NCBI GenBank assembly: GCA_021286925.1
Contig: JAJTBL010000001.1
Location: 1 to 27,486 of the forward strand
From: Spirochaetia bacterium
Lineage (GTDB): Bacteria; Spirochaetota; Spirochaetia; Treponematales; Rectinemataceae
Reading direction: 5' to 3'
DNA length: 27,486 nt
The notes beneath the pieces are model-generated. The model worked only from the letters and a program-made list of their open reading frames with translations, was not told the origin of the DNA and did no database searches. How positions within the stretch are numbered: position 1 is the stretch's first letter; every line of letters begins with the position of its first letter. Positions 1 through 8,212 of this stretch are shown here, in pieces. The position numbers and the translations under genes were made by a program.

Positions 1-1077
1 ATGGAAGGGCATTTTTCGGTGCCTTATTCGCAGGAATTCCAGCGGAGACTGCTCAAGCTCTGCTCGCCGGAAACGGCCAGAATCGACGAGCTGGTTTACG
101 CCCATGCCGCGCTTGCCGAATGGTATGCCGCCGCCGTGCATGGATTGCTGAATGCTTCTGGCCGGAAAGCCGATTCTATTGACGCGCTCTGCCTCCATGG
201 CCAGACGGTCTGGCATGCTCCTAATGCGGCAGTTTTCCCTGGACCCGACGGTACCATGATCGAGGCGCGCGGAACACTGCAGATTGGGTCAGCGCCGATA
301 CTTTCGGAACGGACAGGCATTCCGGTTGTATATGATTTCCGCTCGCGGGACATGGCAGCTGGCGGAGAAGGCGCTCCGCTGGCTCCCTTTGTGGATGCCC
401 TGCTGTTTGGAAGCGCCGGAAAAGGCTGTATTGTGCAGAATATCGGCGGTATCGGCAATGCAACCGTCATTCCTGCTGGAGCGGGAAACGAGGCTGTCTT
501 TGCCTTCGATACCGGTCCGGGCAACATGGTGATGGATGAACTGGCAAAGCTTTTTTCAGACGGAAGGCTTTCCTTTGATGAAGATGGGAAAATGGCTGGG
601 AAAGGAAGGGTTAGCCAGGCTTTGCTCGATCCTTTCCTGAAAGATCCCTACTTTTCGCGGAAACCTCCCAAAAGCACCGGGCGGGAAATCTACGGTGGGG
701 AGTTCGCGGCTGAGTTTGCGCGCCAAGGTCGAGCGCTGGGGCTTTCTGATTTCGATATCATGGCCTCGGCGGCGGCGTTTACCGCGGAAACCATCATCCG
801 AGCATATCGGGATTTTGTCTTTCCAATTGTGTCGATTGATGAGGTTGTGGTTGGCGGAGGAGGCGCCCTCAATCCGAGCCTCATGGCAATGATCAGGGAA
901 CGTCTGCCTGCCGACACCGCCCTGATGAGCACAGCCGATCGCGGCATTCCAGTTCTTGCACGCGAGGCGATTGCGTTTGCGGTTCTGGGGCATGAATCGC
1001 TGATGGGACATGCGTCGAATTTACCCGCGGTAACCGGAGCGGGACGCGAGGTGATTTTGGGTTGTTTGACACTTTAG
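1..1077 (+). CDS. anmK: Anhydro-N-acetylmuramic acid kinase, 5' end outside window
   Basis: The encoded family phosphorylates and opens 1,6-anhydro-MurNAc, released by lytic transglycosylases, to MurNAc-6-phosphate in the cytoplasm during peptidoglycan recycling. The 358 visible residues contain the family blocks LHGQTVWHAP (about 65-74), NIGGIGNATV (about 147-156), FDTGPGNMVMDELA (about 169-182) and GGGGALNPSLM (about 286-296). The usual N-terminal phosphate-binding segment (MSGTS-x-DG) is absent. Family members run to about 370-390 residues, so the gene almost certainly starts before base 1 and the ATG at base 1 is an internal methionine. The stop is TAG at 1075-1077. The next gene follows after 87 bases that hold their own promoter-like signals, so anmK may be the last gene of an upstream unit. 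The neighbouring peptide transporter and serine hydrolase fit a recycling role. Confidence 0.93.
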   Translation: MEGHFSVPYSQEFQRRLLKLCSPETARIDELVYAHAALAEWYAAAVHGLLNASGRKADSIDALCLHGQTVWHAPNAAVFPGPDGTMIEARGTLQIGSAPILSERTGIPVVYDFRSRDMAAGGEGAPLAPFVDALLFGSAGKGCIVQNIGGIGNATVIPAGAGNEAVFAFDTGPGNMVMDELAKLFSDGRLSFDEDGKMAGKGRVSQALLDPFLKDPYFSRKPPKSTGREIYGGEFAAEFARQGRALGLSDFDIMASAAAFTAETIIRAYRDFVFPIVSIDEVVVGGGGALNPSLMAMIRERLPADTALMSTADRGIPVLAREAIAFAVLGHESLMGHASNLPAVTGAGREVILGCLTL

Positions 1078-1104
1078 CATTTTTTGAAGAATTTGCCCTT
1101 GCGT

Positions 1105-1138
1105 TTGTTGTGAAATGATATGACAATATCATTATAGC
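1105..1138 (+). promoter_or_regulatory. Candidate promoter of the peptide transporter operon
   Basis: The only AT-rich stretch before the binding-protein gene holds TTGTTG (1105-1110) or TTGTGA (1108-1113) as possible -35 hexamers. TATCAT (1127-1132) or CATTAT (1130-1135) are possible -10 hexamers at 16 bases spacing. The exact pair cannot be decided by eye. The start site would lie some 20-25 bases before the ATG, leaving room for the clear ribosome-binding site AGGAGG at 1154-1159. Confidence 0.45.
1114..1133. promoter_or_regulatory. Perfect 8-4-8 inverted repeat, candidate operator
   Basis: AATGATAT (1114-1121), spacer GACA, then ATATCATT (1126-1133) form a perfect dyad that fills the spacer and -10 region of the candidate promoter. 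As RNA it would be a weak A/U stem, and there is no T-tract, so a protein-binding operator is more likely than a terminator. The regulator is not in this window. Confidence 0.5.
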
Positions 1139-1164
1139 TTGTGAAATATTTTCAGGAGGCAATC

Positions 1165-2676
1165 ATGAAAAAGATGTTTGTGATCGGGCTCGCCATTCTG
1201 ATGGTGGCAAGCATGGTGCCAGCGGCTTTTGCTGCTGGTGAAGAGAAAGTCCTGACCATCGGTGTCGATCAGGAAGCGGTTGGACTTGACCCACATATAG
1301 TCACGTCATTTTCATCTCACCGCCGTGTGGATCTTTTGTATAACAAACTGGTCCGCCACGATGAAAATCTGAAAATCGTGCCTGACCTTGCGGAATCCTG
1401 GGAAATTCCGGACAACCAGACCTACATTTTCAATCTGCGCAAGGGCGTGAAGTTCCATGATGGCACCGAAATGACGGCGAAAGACGTAGAATTTTCACTC
1501 AACCGGGTGCTGGATCCCAAAACGGCCTCGCCGGGCAGGTCCTATATCTCCACAATAAAAAGCATCGAAGTGCTTGGAACCTACAAGGTAAAAGTAGTGC
1601 TGTCCGCGCCGCTCGCTTCTTTCCTTGAAGGCCTTGCCAGCAACAACTGCGCAATTGTTTCCAAAGCCGCGGTCGAAAAATACGGAAATCTGCAGAAGGT
1701 GGCGGTTGGAACCGGCGCATTCATGCTCAAGGAATGGATTCCCGACAATTCCATGACCCTGGTCAAGAATCCTGAATACTTTGAAAAGGGACTGCCGTAT
1801 CTCGACAAGATCATATTCCGTGTCATTCCTGAGCAGGCTTCGCTCCTGGCGGGCATCAAAGCGGGCACGCTCGATATGGCTCAGATCAATGATGCAAGCA
1901 CGGTCCTCCTGGCAAAACGGGACACCAGCATTGCGGTCATGCAGAAACCGGGCATCAATGTGCGCACTTTCGGTTTCAATACGACCCGCAAGCCATTTGA
2001 TGACGTACGGGTTCGCCAGGCTCTTTCACTGGCTATCGACAGAAACGAAATTGTAACGGTGGCGGAATTCGGCATGGCCCAGCCAACCGGACCTATCCCC
2101 GCCGGCGCGACACAATGGGCTCTGCCGCTCAACAAGCTCCCCAACTTCACGCCTGATTACGCGAAAGCCAAGGCCCTGCTTGCCGAAGCCGGTTTCCCCA
2201 ACGGCTTTACCTTCAAGATTGTCACGGCGAATTCCTTTGAAGGCGGTTTGTCCGTCGCGCAGGTTGTCCAGAATCAGCTTAAAAAAATCGGCGTCAACGC
2301 GGAACTCGAGGTGGTTGAATGGGGCATGTATATTGACCGCTGGGTTAAGCGAGATTTTGATTCCATGGTGGAACTCCGCGGCGGCAGCGGCGAACCTGAC
2401 CGCTTCCTGTACCGGACTATCCATTCAACAGGCGGCGTCAATAACTTCCTTTTCAAGGATGCCGATGTAGACCGGCTTCTTGACAAGGGACGTGTCCTGA
2501 CCAGTTATGCAGAGCGTAAGCCAGTGTATGACGAGCTGCAGATTGTTCTTGCCCAAAAAGCGCCGATTATTTTCCTGTATTGCCCGTTTGAAACCCATGT
2601 CATGACAAAACAAGTAAAGGGCTTCAAGCAGGTAGGCTATGGCAGTCTGTACTATCTGATTCAGACACAGAAATAA
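1165..2676 (+). CDS. Peptide ABC transporter substrate-binding protein (SBP_bac_5)
   Basis: Periplasmic binding protein of the DppA/OppA class, which captures peptides or related solutes for the membrane complex encoded just downstream. The 503-residue product starts with a signal peptide (MKKMFVIGLAILMVASM, A-F-A cleavage near residue 23) and has no lipobox cysteine, so it should be a free periplasmic protein. The mature part shows family sequence such as DLAESWEIPDNQTYIFNLRK, KGVKFHDGTEMTAKDVEFSL and VRQALSLAIDRNEIV. The ATG at 1165 is chosen over the in-frame GTG at 1141 because AGGAGG at 1154-1159 sits five bases before it. Ligand cannot be read from sequence. The position next to anmK makes cell-wall peptides or muropeptides attractive, but ordinary di/oligopeptides are the default. 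Confidence 0.93.
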   Translation: MKKMFVIGLAILMVASMVPAAFAAGEEKVLTIGVDQEAVGLDPHIVTSFSSHRRVDLLYNKLVRHDENLKIVPDLAESWEIPDNQTYIFNLRKGVKFHDGTEMTAKDVEFSLNRVLDPKTASPGRSYISTIKSIEVLGTYKVKVVLSAPLASFLEGLASNNCAIVSKAAVEKYGNLQKVAVGTGAFMLKEWIPDNSMTLVKNPEYFEKGLPYLDKIIFRVIPEQASLLAGIKAGTLDMAQINDASTVLLAKRDTSIAVMQKPGINVRTFGFNTTRKPFDDVRVRQALSLAIDRNEIVTVAEFGMAQPTGPIPAGATQWALPLNKLPNFTPDYAKAKALLAEAGFPNGFTFKIVTANSFEGGLSVAQVVQNQLKKIGVNAELEVVEWGMYIDRWVKRDFDSMVELRGGSGEPDRFLYRTIHSTGGVNNFLFKDADVDRLLDKGRVLTSYAERKPVYDELQIVLAQKAPIIFLYCPFETHVMTKQVKGFKQVGYGSLYYLIQTQK

Positions 2677-2711
2677 GCATCTCTCGAGTGCTTTAAGGTT
2701 TGTGCTCCCAT

Positions 2712-2753
2712 GAATCGCCGGCCATGCTGGCTCTCCAGCAAAGCTGGCGATTC
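2712..2753 (+). terminator. Hairpin between binding protein and permease genes (attenuator or stabiliser)
   Basis: GAATCGCC (2712-2719) pairs with GGCGATTC (2746-2753). Inside it TGCTGG (2725-2730) pairs with CCAGCA (2735-2740) around a CTCT loop, leaving a 5x5 internal loop. Only TTTC follows, so it is at best a leaky terminator. Such hairpins after the first gene commonly make binding protein exceed permease by partial termination or by protecting the 3' end of a processed mRNA. Confidence 0.6.
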
Positions 2754-2780
2754 TTTCATATCGTACGAGGATGAATACCG

Positions 2781-3743
2781 ATGGGTCGATATATTTTCCG
2801 CCGACTGATTTCACTCATACCGGTCTTGCTTGGTGTTTCAATAATTGTGTTTTTTCTTGTCCGCCTGATACCAGGCTCGGCTCTGCAGATGTACCTGGGA
2901 ACGCAGGTAGAAGCGACGCCGGAACAAATGGAAGAACTGCGCCGCATTTTCGGCGAAGACAGGCCGGTTCCGGTACTCTATGTTGAATGGCTTGGGCGGC
3001 TGCTCCAGGGAGATTTGGGGTATTCGCTGCGCACCGGCCGAGAGGTTCTGCCGGATATCCTGCAAAGACTGCCGCTCTCCATGGAGCTGACGTTTTACGC
3101 GCTCTTTCTTTCGCTGATCATCGGTATTCCGCTCGGTATTCTTTCAGCCCTGAAGCATGACCCGGCAACGGATGTTGCAATCCGGATAACAGGTTTGCTG
3201 GGGCTGTCATTGCCGCAATTCTGGCTGGCTTCGCTGATGGTTATCGCGTTTTCCGGATTCCGCGGGTGGATTCCGATGGGAAATTATATCGGATTTCTGA
3301 AATCACCCCTTGAAAACCTCAGAATGCTCTTCCTGCCTTCGCTTGCGATTGGCATCGGGCTGGCGGCAGTCATCATGCGCTACACGCGCAACAGCATGCT
3401 GGAAGTCATGCAGATGGATTATATCCGGACAGCTCAGGCAAAGGGCCTGGCCAAGCGTGTTGTCATTGTGCGGCACGCGCTCAGAAATGCGATACTTCCG
3501 GTCATCACTGTCGCTGGCTTCAATACGGGCTACCTGCTTGGCGGCGCCATTGTCATCGAAGAAGTCTTTGCACTGCCCGGCATGGGCAGGCTTGCGCTGT
3601 ACGCGATCTATCAGCGGGATTATTCGCTGATTCAGGGAATCGTGCTGATCATTGCGACAATGTTTGTCCTGGTCAACTTGATTACCGACCTCATCTATGC
3701 CGCGGTGGACCCGCGGATTCGGCTTGATACAAAGGAGGGCTGA
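2781..3743 (+). CDS. Peptide ABC transporter permease, DppB/OppB type
   Basis: First inner-membrane subunit of the peptide importer, 320 residues, the normal length of the family. It opens with a membrane anchor (MGRYIFRRLISLIPVLLGVS) and has about six hydrophobic segments. The cytoplasmic ATPase-contact loop (EAA loop) is visible as YIRTAQAKGLAKRVVIVRHA (about 214-233), followed by LRNAILPVITV and the C-terminal segment LALYAIYQRDYSLIQGIVL. The ATG at 2781 follows ACGAGG at 2765-2770. The gene lies 104 bases after the binding-protein gene, across a hairpin, and three bases before the second permease, whose AAAGGAGGGC ribosome-binding region is inside this gene's end. It should pair with the product at 3747-4577 to form the channel. 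Confidence 0.95.
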   Translation: MGRYIFRRLISLIPVLLGVSIIVFFLVRLIPGSALQMYLGTQVEATPEQMEELRRIFGEDRPVPVLYVEWLGRLLQGDLGYSLRTGREVLPDILQRLPLSMELTFYALFLSLIIGIPLGILSALKHDPATDVAIRITGLLGLSLPQFWLASLMVIAFSGFRGWIPMGNYIGFLKSPLENLRMLFLPSLAIGIGLAAVIMRYTRNSMLEVMQMDYIRTAQAKGLAKRVVIVRHALRNAILPVITVAGFNTGYLLGGAIVIEEVFALPGMGRLALYAIYQRDYSLIQGIVLIIATMFVLVNLITDLIYAAVDPRIRLDTKEG

Positions 3744-3746
3744 GAT

Positions 3747-4577
3747 ATGTCGAGGCTTCTGAAAAACCCGATTGCCCTCGTCGGTCTGATCATCATTTTG
3801 CTGTATGTCCTCATCACGGCAGTTTCCCAATTCTGGCTGCCTTTCGATCCTTTGCAGATGGATGTGGCGCATATCATGGAGCCGCCTTCATTCAAGACTG
3901 GGCATCTTTTCGGCACTGATGAATTCGGGCGCGATATTCTGACCAGGATTATGAAAGGTGCCGGCGTATCCTTGCTGATCGCAATTTCAGCAACCCTGAT
4001 TGGCGCGACGATCGGTACATTCATGGGAGTGTGGGCAGGATTTCTCGGCGGGGCATGGGATCACTGGATCATGCGGCTTGCTGATGTCCTGTTTTCCTTT
4101 CCCTCGTTACTGCTTGCCATCTTTGTTATGGCTATTCTTGGCGAGAAAACCTACAACGTCATTATCGCGATATCCATTGTGTATATTCCGCAGTTTGCGC
4201 GGGTGAGCCGAGGCGCGGTGCTGGCGATAAAAAATAACGAATTTGTCAGGGCAGCTTTTTCCAGCGGAGCTGACCGGCGTTTTGTCCTTTCACGCCACCT
4301 CCTGCCGAACATCATGATGCCGGTTATTGTCCAGAGTTCGCTCTCCCTCAGTGTCGCCATCCTTTTGGAATCCGCCCTGAGCTTTCTCGGCCTCGGTGTC
4401 CAGCCGCCGAATCCATCATGGGGGAATATGCTGAGCGGCGCCCGCAAAGTGATGCTGCTGGCGCCCTGGACTGCCCTCTATCCCGGCCTTGCCATCATGG
4501 GGTTGGTGCTGGGATTCAATCTTCTGGGCGATGGCTTGCGCGACATTCTCGATCCGCGTCTGCGAAATATAAAGTAG
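3747..4577 (+). CDS. Peptide ABC transporter permease, DppC/OppC type
   Basis: Second permease subunit of the importer, 276 residues. The N-terminal part has the anchor and extracytoplasmic segment typical of OppC/DppC, with HLFGTDEFGRDILTRIMKGA at about 53-72. The EAA loop appears as NNEFVRAAFSSGADRRFVLS near 164-183, followed by HLLPNIMMPVIV, and the end carries the family stretch LSFLGLGVQPPNPSWGNML. The ATG at 3747 lies three bases after the previous stop and is preceded by AAAGGAGGG. The stop TAG is itself part of the next ribosome-binding site (TAGGAGGA, 4575-4582). The loop has RAAFSSGA where most homologues have RAARALGA, a minor variation at the ATPase contact. Confidence 0.95.
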   Translation: MSRLLKNPIALVGLIIILLYVLITAVSQFWLPFDPLQMDVAHIMEPPSFKTGHLFGTDEFGRDILTRIMKGAGVSLLIAISATLIGATIGTFMGVWAGFLGGAWDHWIMRLADVLFSFPSLLLAIFVMAILGEKTYNVIIAISIVYIPQFARVSRGAVLAIKNNEFVRAAFSSGADRRFVLSRHLLPNIMMPVIVQSSLSLSVAILLESALSFLGLGVQPPNPSWGNMLSGARKVMLLAPWTALYPGLAIMGLVLGFNLLGDGLRDILDPRLRNIK

Positions 4578-4586
4578 GAGGAAGCG

Positions 4587-5603
4587 ATGTTCGACAAGAA
4601 AGAAACGGTGCTCAGCGTTCGCAACCTCGGGACCCGCTTCATGACTTCGTCAGGAACCGTAAAGGCTGTGGATGGCGTTTCGTTCGATGTTCATAAAGGC
4701 GAAATTTTCGGCATTGTCGGCGAATCGGGTTCAGGAAAAAGTGTCACCAACCTTTCCATTCTCCGCTTGATTCCTTCGCCGCCGGGCAAAATTGTCGAAG
4801 GACAGATCATTCTGAAAGGAAAGAATCTGCTTGAAGCGAATGAAAACGAATTGCAGATGATCCGGGGCGGCAATGTTTCGATGATTTTTCAAGATCCCAT
4901 GACCTCCCTCAACCCGCTGCTGAAAGTTTCGGTGCAGATAGCGGAAGTTCTGGAACTTCACCATGGGCTTTCGCGCAAAGAAGCTGAAAAGAAAGTTGTG
5001 GAGCTTCTGAAGGCGGTCGGTATACCGGACGCTGAACGAAGGGCGCAGGAATATCCGCACCAGTTTTCAGGCGGCATGCGGCAGCGGGTGATGATCGCCA
5101 TGGCTATCGGCTGTAATCCTGATGTGCTGATCGCTGACGAGCCGACGACAGCCCTCGATGTCACTATTCAAGCACAGATTCTGGATTTGATCCGGCGTCT
5201 TTCGGATTCCCGCACCATGTCGGTGATTCTCATAACCCATGATCTGGGGGTGGTAGCGGGTATGTGCGATACGGTGGCTGTCATGTATGCAGGTCGAATT
5301 GTGGAGCAGTCCGCGGTTGATCCGCTTTTCCGTGAACCGCGGCATCCGTATACGCAGGGGTTGCTGGCATCGGTGCCGCGGCTCGATTCCGCATGGAGCG
5401 AACGGCTGTATTCAATACCGGGTGCGCCGCCCAATCTGGCCGATCTGCCCGCAGGATGCGCGTTTGCGCCGCGCTGTGCCTATGCCTTGCCGGTGTGCCG
5501 GAATGCATATCCGCCGCTGACAGAAATGGATGACGGCCAGGGCGGGAAACGCTTGGTCCGCTGTTGGCTCCACACCAGCGAAAACTCCGGAGAACAGCAA
5601 TGA
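4587..5603 (+). CDS. Peptide ABC transporter ATPase, DppD/OppD type
   Basis: One of two cytoplasmic ATPases powering the importer, 338 residues. Walker A is GESGSGKS (45-52), the Q-loop region is MIFQDPMTSLNP, the signature is FSGGMRQR, Walker B is VLIADEPTTALD and the switch histidine is in ILITHDLGVV. The C-terminal oligopeptide-transporter extension has the cysteine pattern GCAFAPRCAYALPVC plus a later VRC, the four-cysteine site that binds an iron-sulfur cluster in characterised Dpp/Opp ATPases. The ATG at 4587 is four bases after TAGGAGGA. The stop TGA at 5601-5603 overlaps the next ATG (ATGA), so the two ATPases are probably made by coupled translation. Confidence 0.95.
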   Translation: MFDKKETVLSVRNLGTRFMTSSGTVKAVDGVSFDVHKGEIFGIVGESGSGKSVTNLSILRLIPSPPGKIVEGQIILKGKNLLEANENELQMIRGGNVSMIFQDPMTSLNPLLKVSVQIAEVLELHHGLSRKEAEKKVVELLKAVGIPDAERRAQEYPHQFSGGMRQRVMIAMAIGCNPDVLIADEPTTALDVTIQAQILDLIRRLSDSRTMSVILITHDLGVVAGMCDTVAVMYAGRIVEQSAVDPLFREPRHPYTQGLLASVPRLDSAWSERLYSIPGAPPNLADLPAGCAFAPRCAYALPVCRNAYPPLTEMDDGQGGKRLVRCWLHTSENSGEQQ

Positions 5604-6640
5604 ATTCAGCAAACACAACACCGCAGCCATTGCTCGAGGTGAAAAATCTCAAGGTTTATTTCCCTATTGAAAAAGGAATTATTGTCAGGAAAAGGATTGG
5701 GTGGCTCAAGGCGGTGGATGATGTCAGCTTTGCGGTGAACGAGGGCGAGGCTGTCGGCCTTGTCGGGGAATCCGGCTGCGGTAAATCGACAACCGCCCTG
5801 GCCATAGCTCATCTGCAGAAAATTACTGATGGGCACATCCTGTTTGAAGGCCGGGATTTGAGCGCCATGCCGGCGGGGAAGCTCTATGCTGAGCGCCGTA
5901 ACTTCCAGATGGTGTTTCAGGATCCCTATTCTTCGCTTGATCCCCGAATGACCGCGTTTGATACCATTGCGGAACCGCTGAGAATCCAGGTGCGCCGGGG
6001 AACCATGGCGCTGAGCGAAGCGGAAATTCGTGACAAAGTGCTGGATTTGATGGACAAGGCGGGGCTTTCCCGGACATTTTCCAACCGCTATCCGCATGAA
6101 TTTTCAGGGGGCCAGCGGCAGCGTATCGGGATTGCCCGGGCTCTGGCGCTCTCGCCGAAGCTCGTTATCGCGGATGAGCCGGTCAGTGCGCTCGATGTTT
6201 CCATACAGTCGCAAATCCTCAATCTGATGAAGGACTTGCAGAATGAGCTAGGATTAACCTATCTCTTTATAGCGCATAATCTTGCAGTGGTTGAGTACTT
6301 CTGCCGCCGGATTGTGGTAATGTATCTCGGCACGATTGCGGAAATTGCCCCTTCTGAAATGCTGTATAGCGAGCCTCTGCATCCCTATACGCAGGCGCTT
6401 TTGTCCGCCGTTCCCATTCCCGATCCGCCCCGTGAACGCCAGCGGTCCCGCATCCTGCTGAAAGGCGACGTTCCATCGCCAAGCGCGGAGCGGCAAGGCT
6501 GTCCATTCAAGGAGCGCTGTGCTTCCGCAATGGCGATCTGCGCAACCCAGCGTCCTGATCTGCTCGAGGCAAGGCCTGGGCATCAGGTTGCCTGCCATTT
6601 ATATGGGCAGAAAGGAAATACCGATGGCAATCATCATTGA
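5600..6640 (+). CDS. Peptide ABC transporter ATPase, DppF/OppF type
   Basis: Partner ATPase of the importer, 346 residues. Walker A is GESGCGKST (56-64), followed by MVFQDPYSSLDPRM, the signature FSGGQRQRIGIARAL and Walker B VIADEPVSALD. The switch region reads LFIAHNLAVV, with N where many relatives have D next to the histidine. The C-terminal cysteine motif GCPFKERCASAMAIC with a later VAC matches the DppD partner. An in-frame GTG at 5564 would add 12 residues, but the ATG at 5600 gives the normal start MNSANTTPQPLLEVKNLKVY and a four-base ATGA overlap with the preceding gene. The end overlaps the GNAT gene by 17 bases. The membrane-adjacent complex is thus B-C-D-F in canonical order. Confidence 0.95.
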   Translation: MNSANTTPQPLLEVKNLKVYFPIEKGIIVRKRIGWLKAVDDVSFAVNEGEAVGLVGESGCGKSTTALAIAHLQKITDGHILFEGRDLSAMPAGKLYAERRNFQMVFQDPYSSLDPRMTAFDTIAEPLRIQVRRGTMALSEAEIRDKVLDLMDKAGLSRTFSNRYPHEFSGGQRQRIGIARALALSPKLVIADEPVSALDVSIQSQILNLMKDLQNELGLTYLFIAHNLAVVEYFCRRIVVMYLGTIAEIAPSEMLYSEPLHPYTQALLSAVPIPDPPRERQRSRILLKGDVPSPSAERQGCPFKERCASAMAICATQRPDLLEARPGHQVACHLYGQKGNTDGNHH

Positions 6641-7103
6641 AGACGCTTTTCCTGGCGATATCCTCCGCTGTGCTCAAATCGCCTGCGACAGCGAGATTGG
6701 CAGGCGGTACGGTTTTGTTCAGGAAAGCCTCGCGGCGCGGATGCAGGAGCGGCTCATTGGCGGCGATGTGATCCTGGTTGCCCGCGAAACGGAACAGGCT
6801 GCACCGGATATCGCCGGTTTTGCCTGGATTGACCTGAAAGGCGGATTCGGCCAGTCGCCCTATCTCAAACTGATTGCCGCAAATCCCGCCAGGCGAAGCA
6901 GCGGCGTCGGTTCTCGTTTGCTTGCGGCCTTTGAAGCCCGGACGCATGGACGCGGTCGGGCCTGGCTGCTGCTCTGCTCCGATTTTAACACGCAGGCGAT
7001 TCGATTTTATGAAAACCATGGCTATGCGGTTGTCGGGGCTTTGCCTGATTTTGCCAAAGACGGGATTACCGAAATGGTTTTATACAAGCTTCAGGAACAT
7101 TGA
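6624..7103 (+). CDS. GNAT-family N-acetyltransferase
   Basis: A 159-residue protein with the GNAT fold: the acetyl-CoA pyrophosphate-binding motif A is NPARRSSGVGSRLLAAFE (about 87-104, R/Q-x-x-G-x-G pattern), followed by motif B around FNTQAIRFYENHGYAVVGAL. It transfers an acetyl group from acetyl-CoA to an amine; the acceptor is unknown. The ATG at 6624 lies inside the last codons of the ATPase gene (17-base overlap) and is preceded by AAAGGAAA at 6611-6618. A longer reading from 6519 would run deep into the ATPase gene and has no support. It is one base ahead of being coupled to the serine hydrolase (stop 7101-7103, next ATG 7106). In this setting a peptide, amino sugar or antibiotic-like amine would be plausible acceptors, which is inference only. 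Confidence 0.85.
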   Translation: MAIIIEDAFPGDILRCAQIACDSEIGRRYGFVQESLAARMQERLIGGDVILVARETEQAAPDIAGFAWIDLKGGFGQSPYLKLIAANPARRSSGVGSRLLAAFEARTHGRGRAWLLLCSDFNTQAIRFYENHGYAVVGALPDFAKDGITEMVLYKLQEH

Positions 7104-7105
7104 AC

Positions 7106-8212
7106 ATGGAACGCATAGACCGGATCACCCTCGATGCCATAGACCGGCAGCTCTTTGCCGGCGCGGTGATCCGACTGGAACAGGATGGCGAAACTCGCTA
7201 TGAGAAAGCCTTTGGATATTCGCTGAAGACTGCTGAGCGACAGGTTCCGATGACTGTTGAAACGCTGTTTGACCTGGCTTCGCTGACCAAACTCTTTACC
7301 GCGACTGCCGTGCTGACACTTGTCAGCAAGGGAAAGCTCGAACTTGATGTGCCGCTTGCTGATGCGGCTGGGGGCAAATTTGCCGCCCAGTTTGCGATGA
7401 ATGTTTCGAGCCAGCTTCCAAGGGTTTCCGCGATGCTGAAAACGACGACTGTCCGGGATTTGCTGACGCACGCCAGCGGCATTCATTACTGGTATCCATT
7501 CTACGCGGATGGCGTGGGGAGCAGTTTTGCTTCAATTCTGGAAACCGTTCTGACCCGTTTTCCTCAACAGAAAACGACAATATATTCAGATATCAACTTC
7601 ATGCTGGCGGGCATGCTGGCTGAGCAGGCGGGCGGGATGGCATTGAATAAAGCAATGGCCACGCTTGTGTGCAGGCCGCTTGCGTTGGAGTGCTGCGCTT
7701 ATCGCCCTACACCCGCTCAGAATACTGCCTTCGCGGCGACGGAGTTCGGCAATCGGATTGAAATGAAAATGGTGGCGGAACTTGGGCTCCGGTTTTCGGG
7801 CTGGCGGCCGCTGGATCAGCCTATCATGGGGGAGGCGGATGACGGCAATTGTCGCTATTTCTTTGGCGGCACCGCTGGCCATGCCGGCCTTTTTGCGACC
7901 GCGAGGGACCTTTGCAGGCTGGGAACTTTGTATGCCGGCAACGCTGTCCCGGGTTTTCTCCCGGAAGCACTTCTGAAGGAAGCAGTCACTGATTATGGCA
8001 ATGGGCGCGGGCTTGGTTTCCAGTTTGGCCCCCGCTATCCGGATGGCTGCGGACACACAGGTTTTACCGGTACATTCCTGTATGTTAACCCCGGCAGAAG
8101 GCTTTCCTTGAGCATTCTTACCAATCGCCTGCATGTTCCGGAGCCGCAGAACATCGATCCGTTCCGCGAGGCGATTACAGAGACGGCGCTGGAAATGGCC
8201 GGAAAGCAATAA
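7106..8212 (+). CDS. Beta-lactamase-fold serine hydrolase (AmiE/YbbE-like candidate)
   Basis: A 368-residue member of the penicillin-binding/beta-lactamase family (PF00144). The catalytic signature is complete: S59-L-T-K62 in DLASLTK, the tyrosine motif Y160-S-D and the third motif H317-T-G in CGHTGFTG. A typical conserved block GGTAGHAGLFATA lies near 254-266. There is no signal peptide, so it should be cytoplasmic, unlike secreted beta-lactamases and DD-peptidases. This architecture occurs in esterases and in the AmiE (YbbE) N-acetylmuramyl-L-alanine amidase of Bacillus muropeptide recycling, as I recall. With anmK and a peptide importer alongside, hydrolysis of imported muropeptides is the favoured guess. 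The ATG at 7106 is preferred over TTG at 7100 because AGGA at 7093-7096 is correctly spaced only for the ATG. Confidence 0.85.
   Translation: MERIDRITLDAIDRQLFAGAVIRLEQDGETRYEKAFGYSLKTAERQVPMTVETLFDLASLTKLFTATAVLTLVSKGKLELDVPLADAAGGKFAAQFAMNVSSQLPRVSAMLKTTTVRDLLTHASGIHYWYPFYADGVGSSFASILETVLTRFPQQKTTIYSDINFMLAGMLAEQAGGMALNKAMATLVCRPLALECCAYRPTPAQNTAFAATEFGNRIEMKMVAELGLRFSGWRPLDQPIMGEADDGNCRYFFGGTAGHAGLFATARDLCRLGTLYAGNAVPGFLPEALLKEAVTDYGNGRGLGFQFGPRYPDGCGHTGFTGTFLYVNPGRRLSLSILTNRLHVPEPQNIDPFREAITETALEMAGKQ

Noticed and set aside
1..3. ATG at base 1 as the true start of anmK
   Set aside because: The conserved N-terminal kinase motif is missing, so the real start must be upstream of the window.
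3303..3872. 189-codon open frame on the minus strand
   Set aside because: It lies antisense to the two permease genes, is rich in Arg/His/Gln/Asp as expected for a shadow frame and resembles no protein family.
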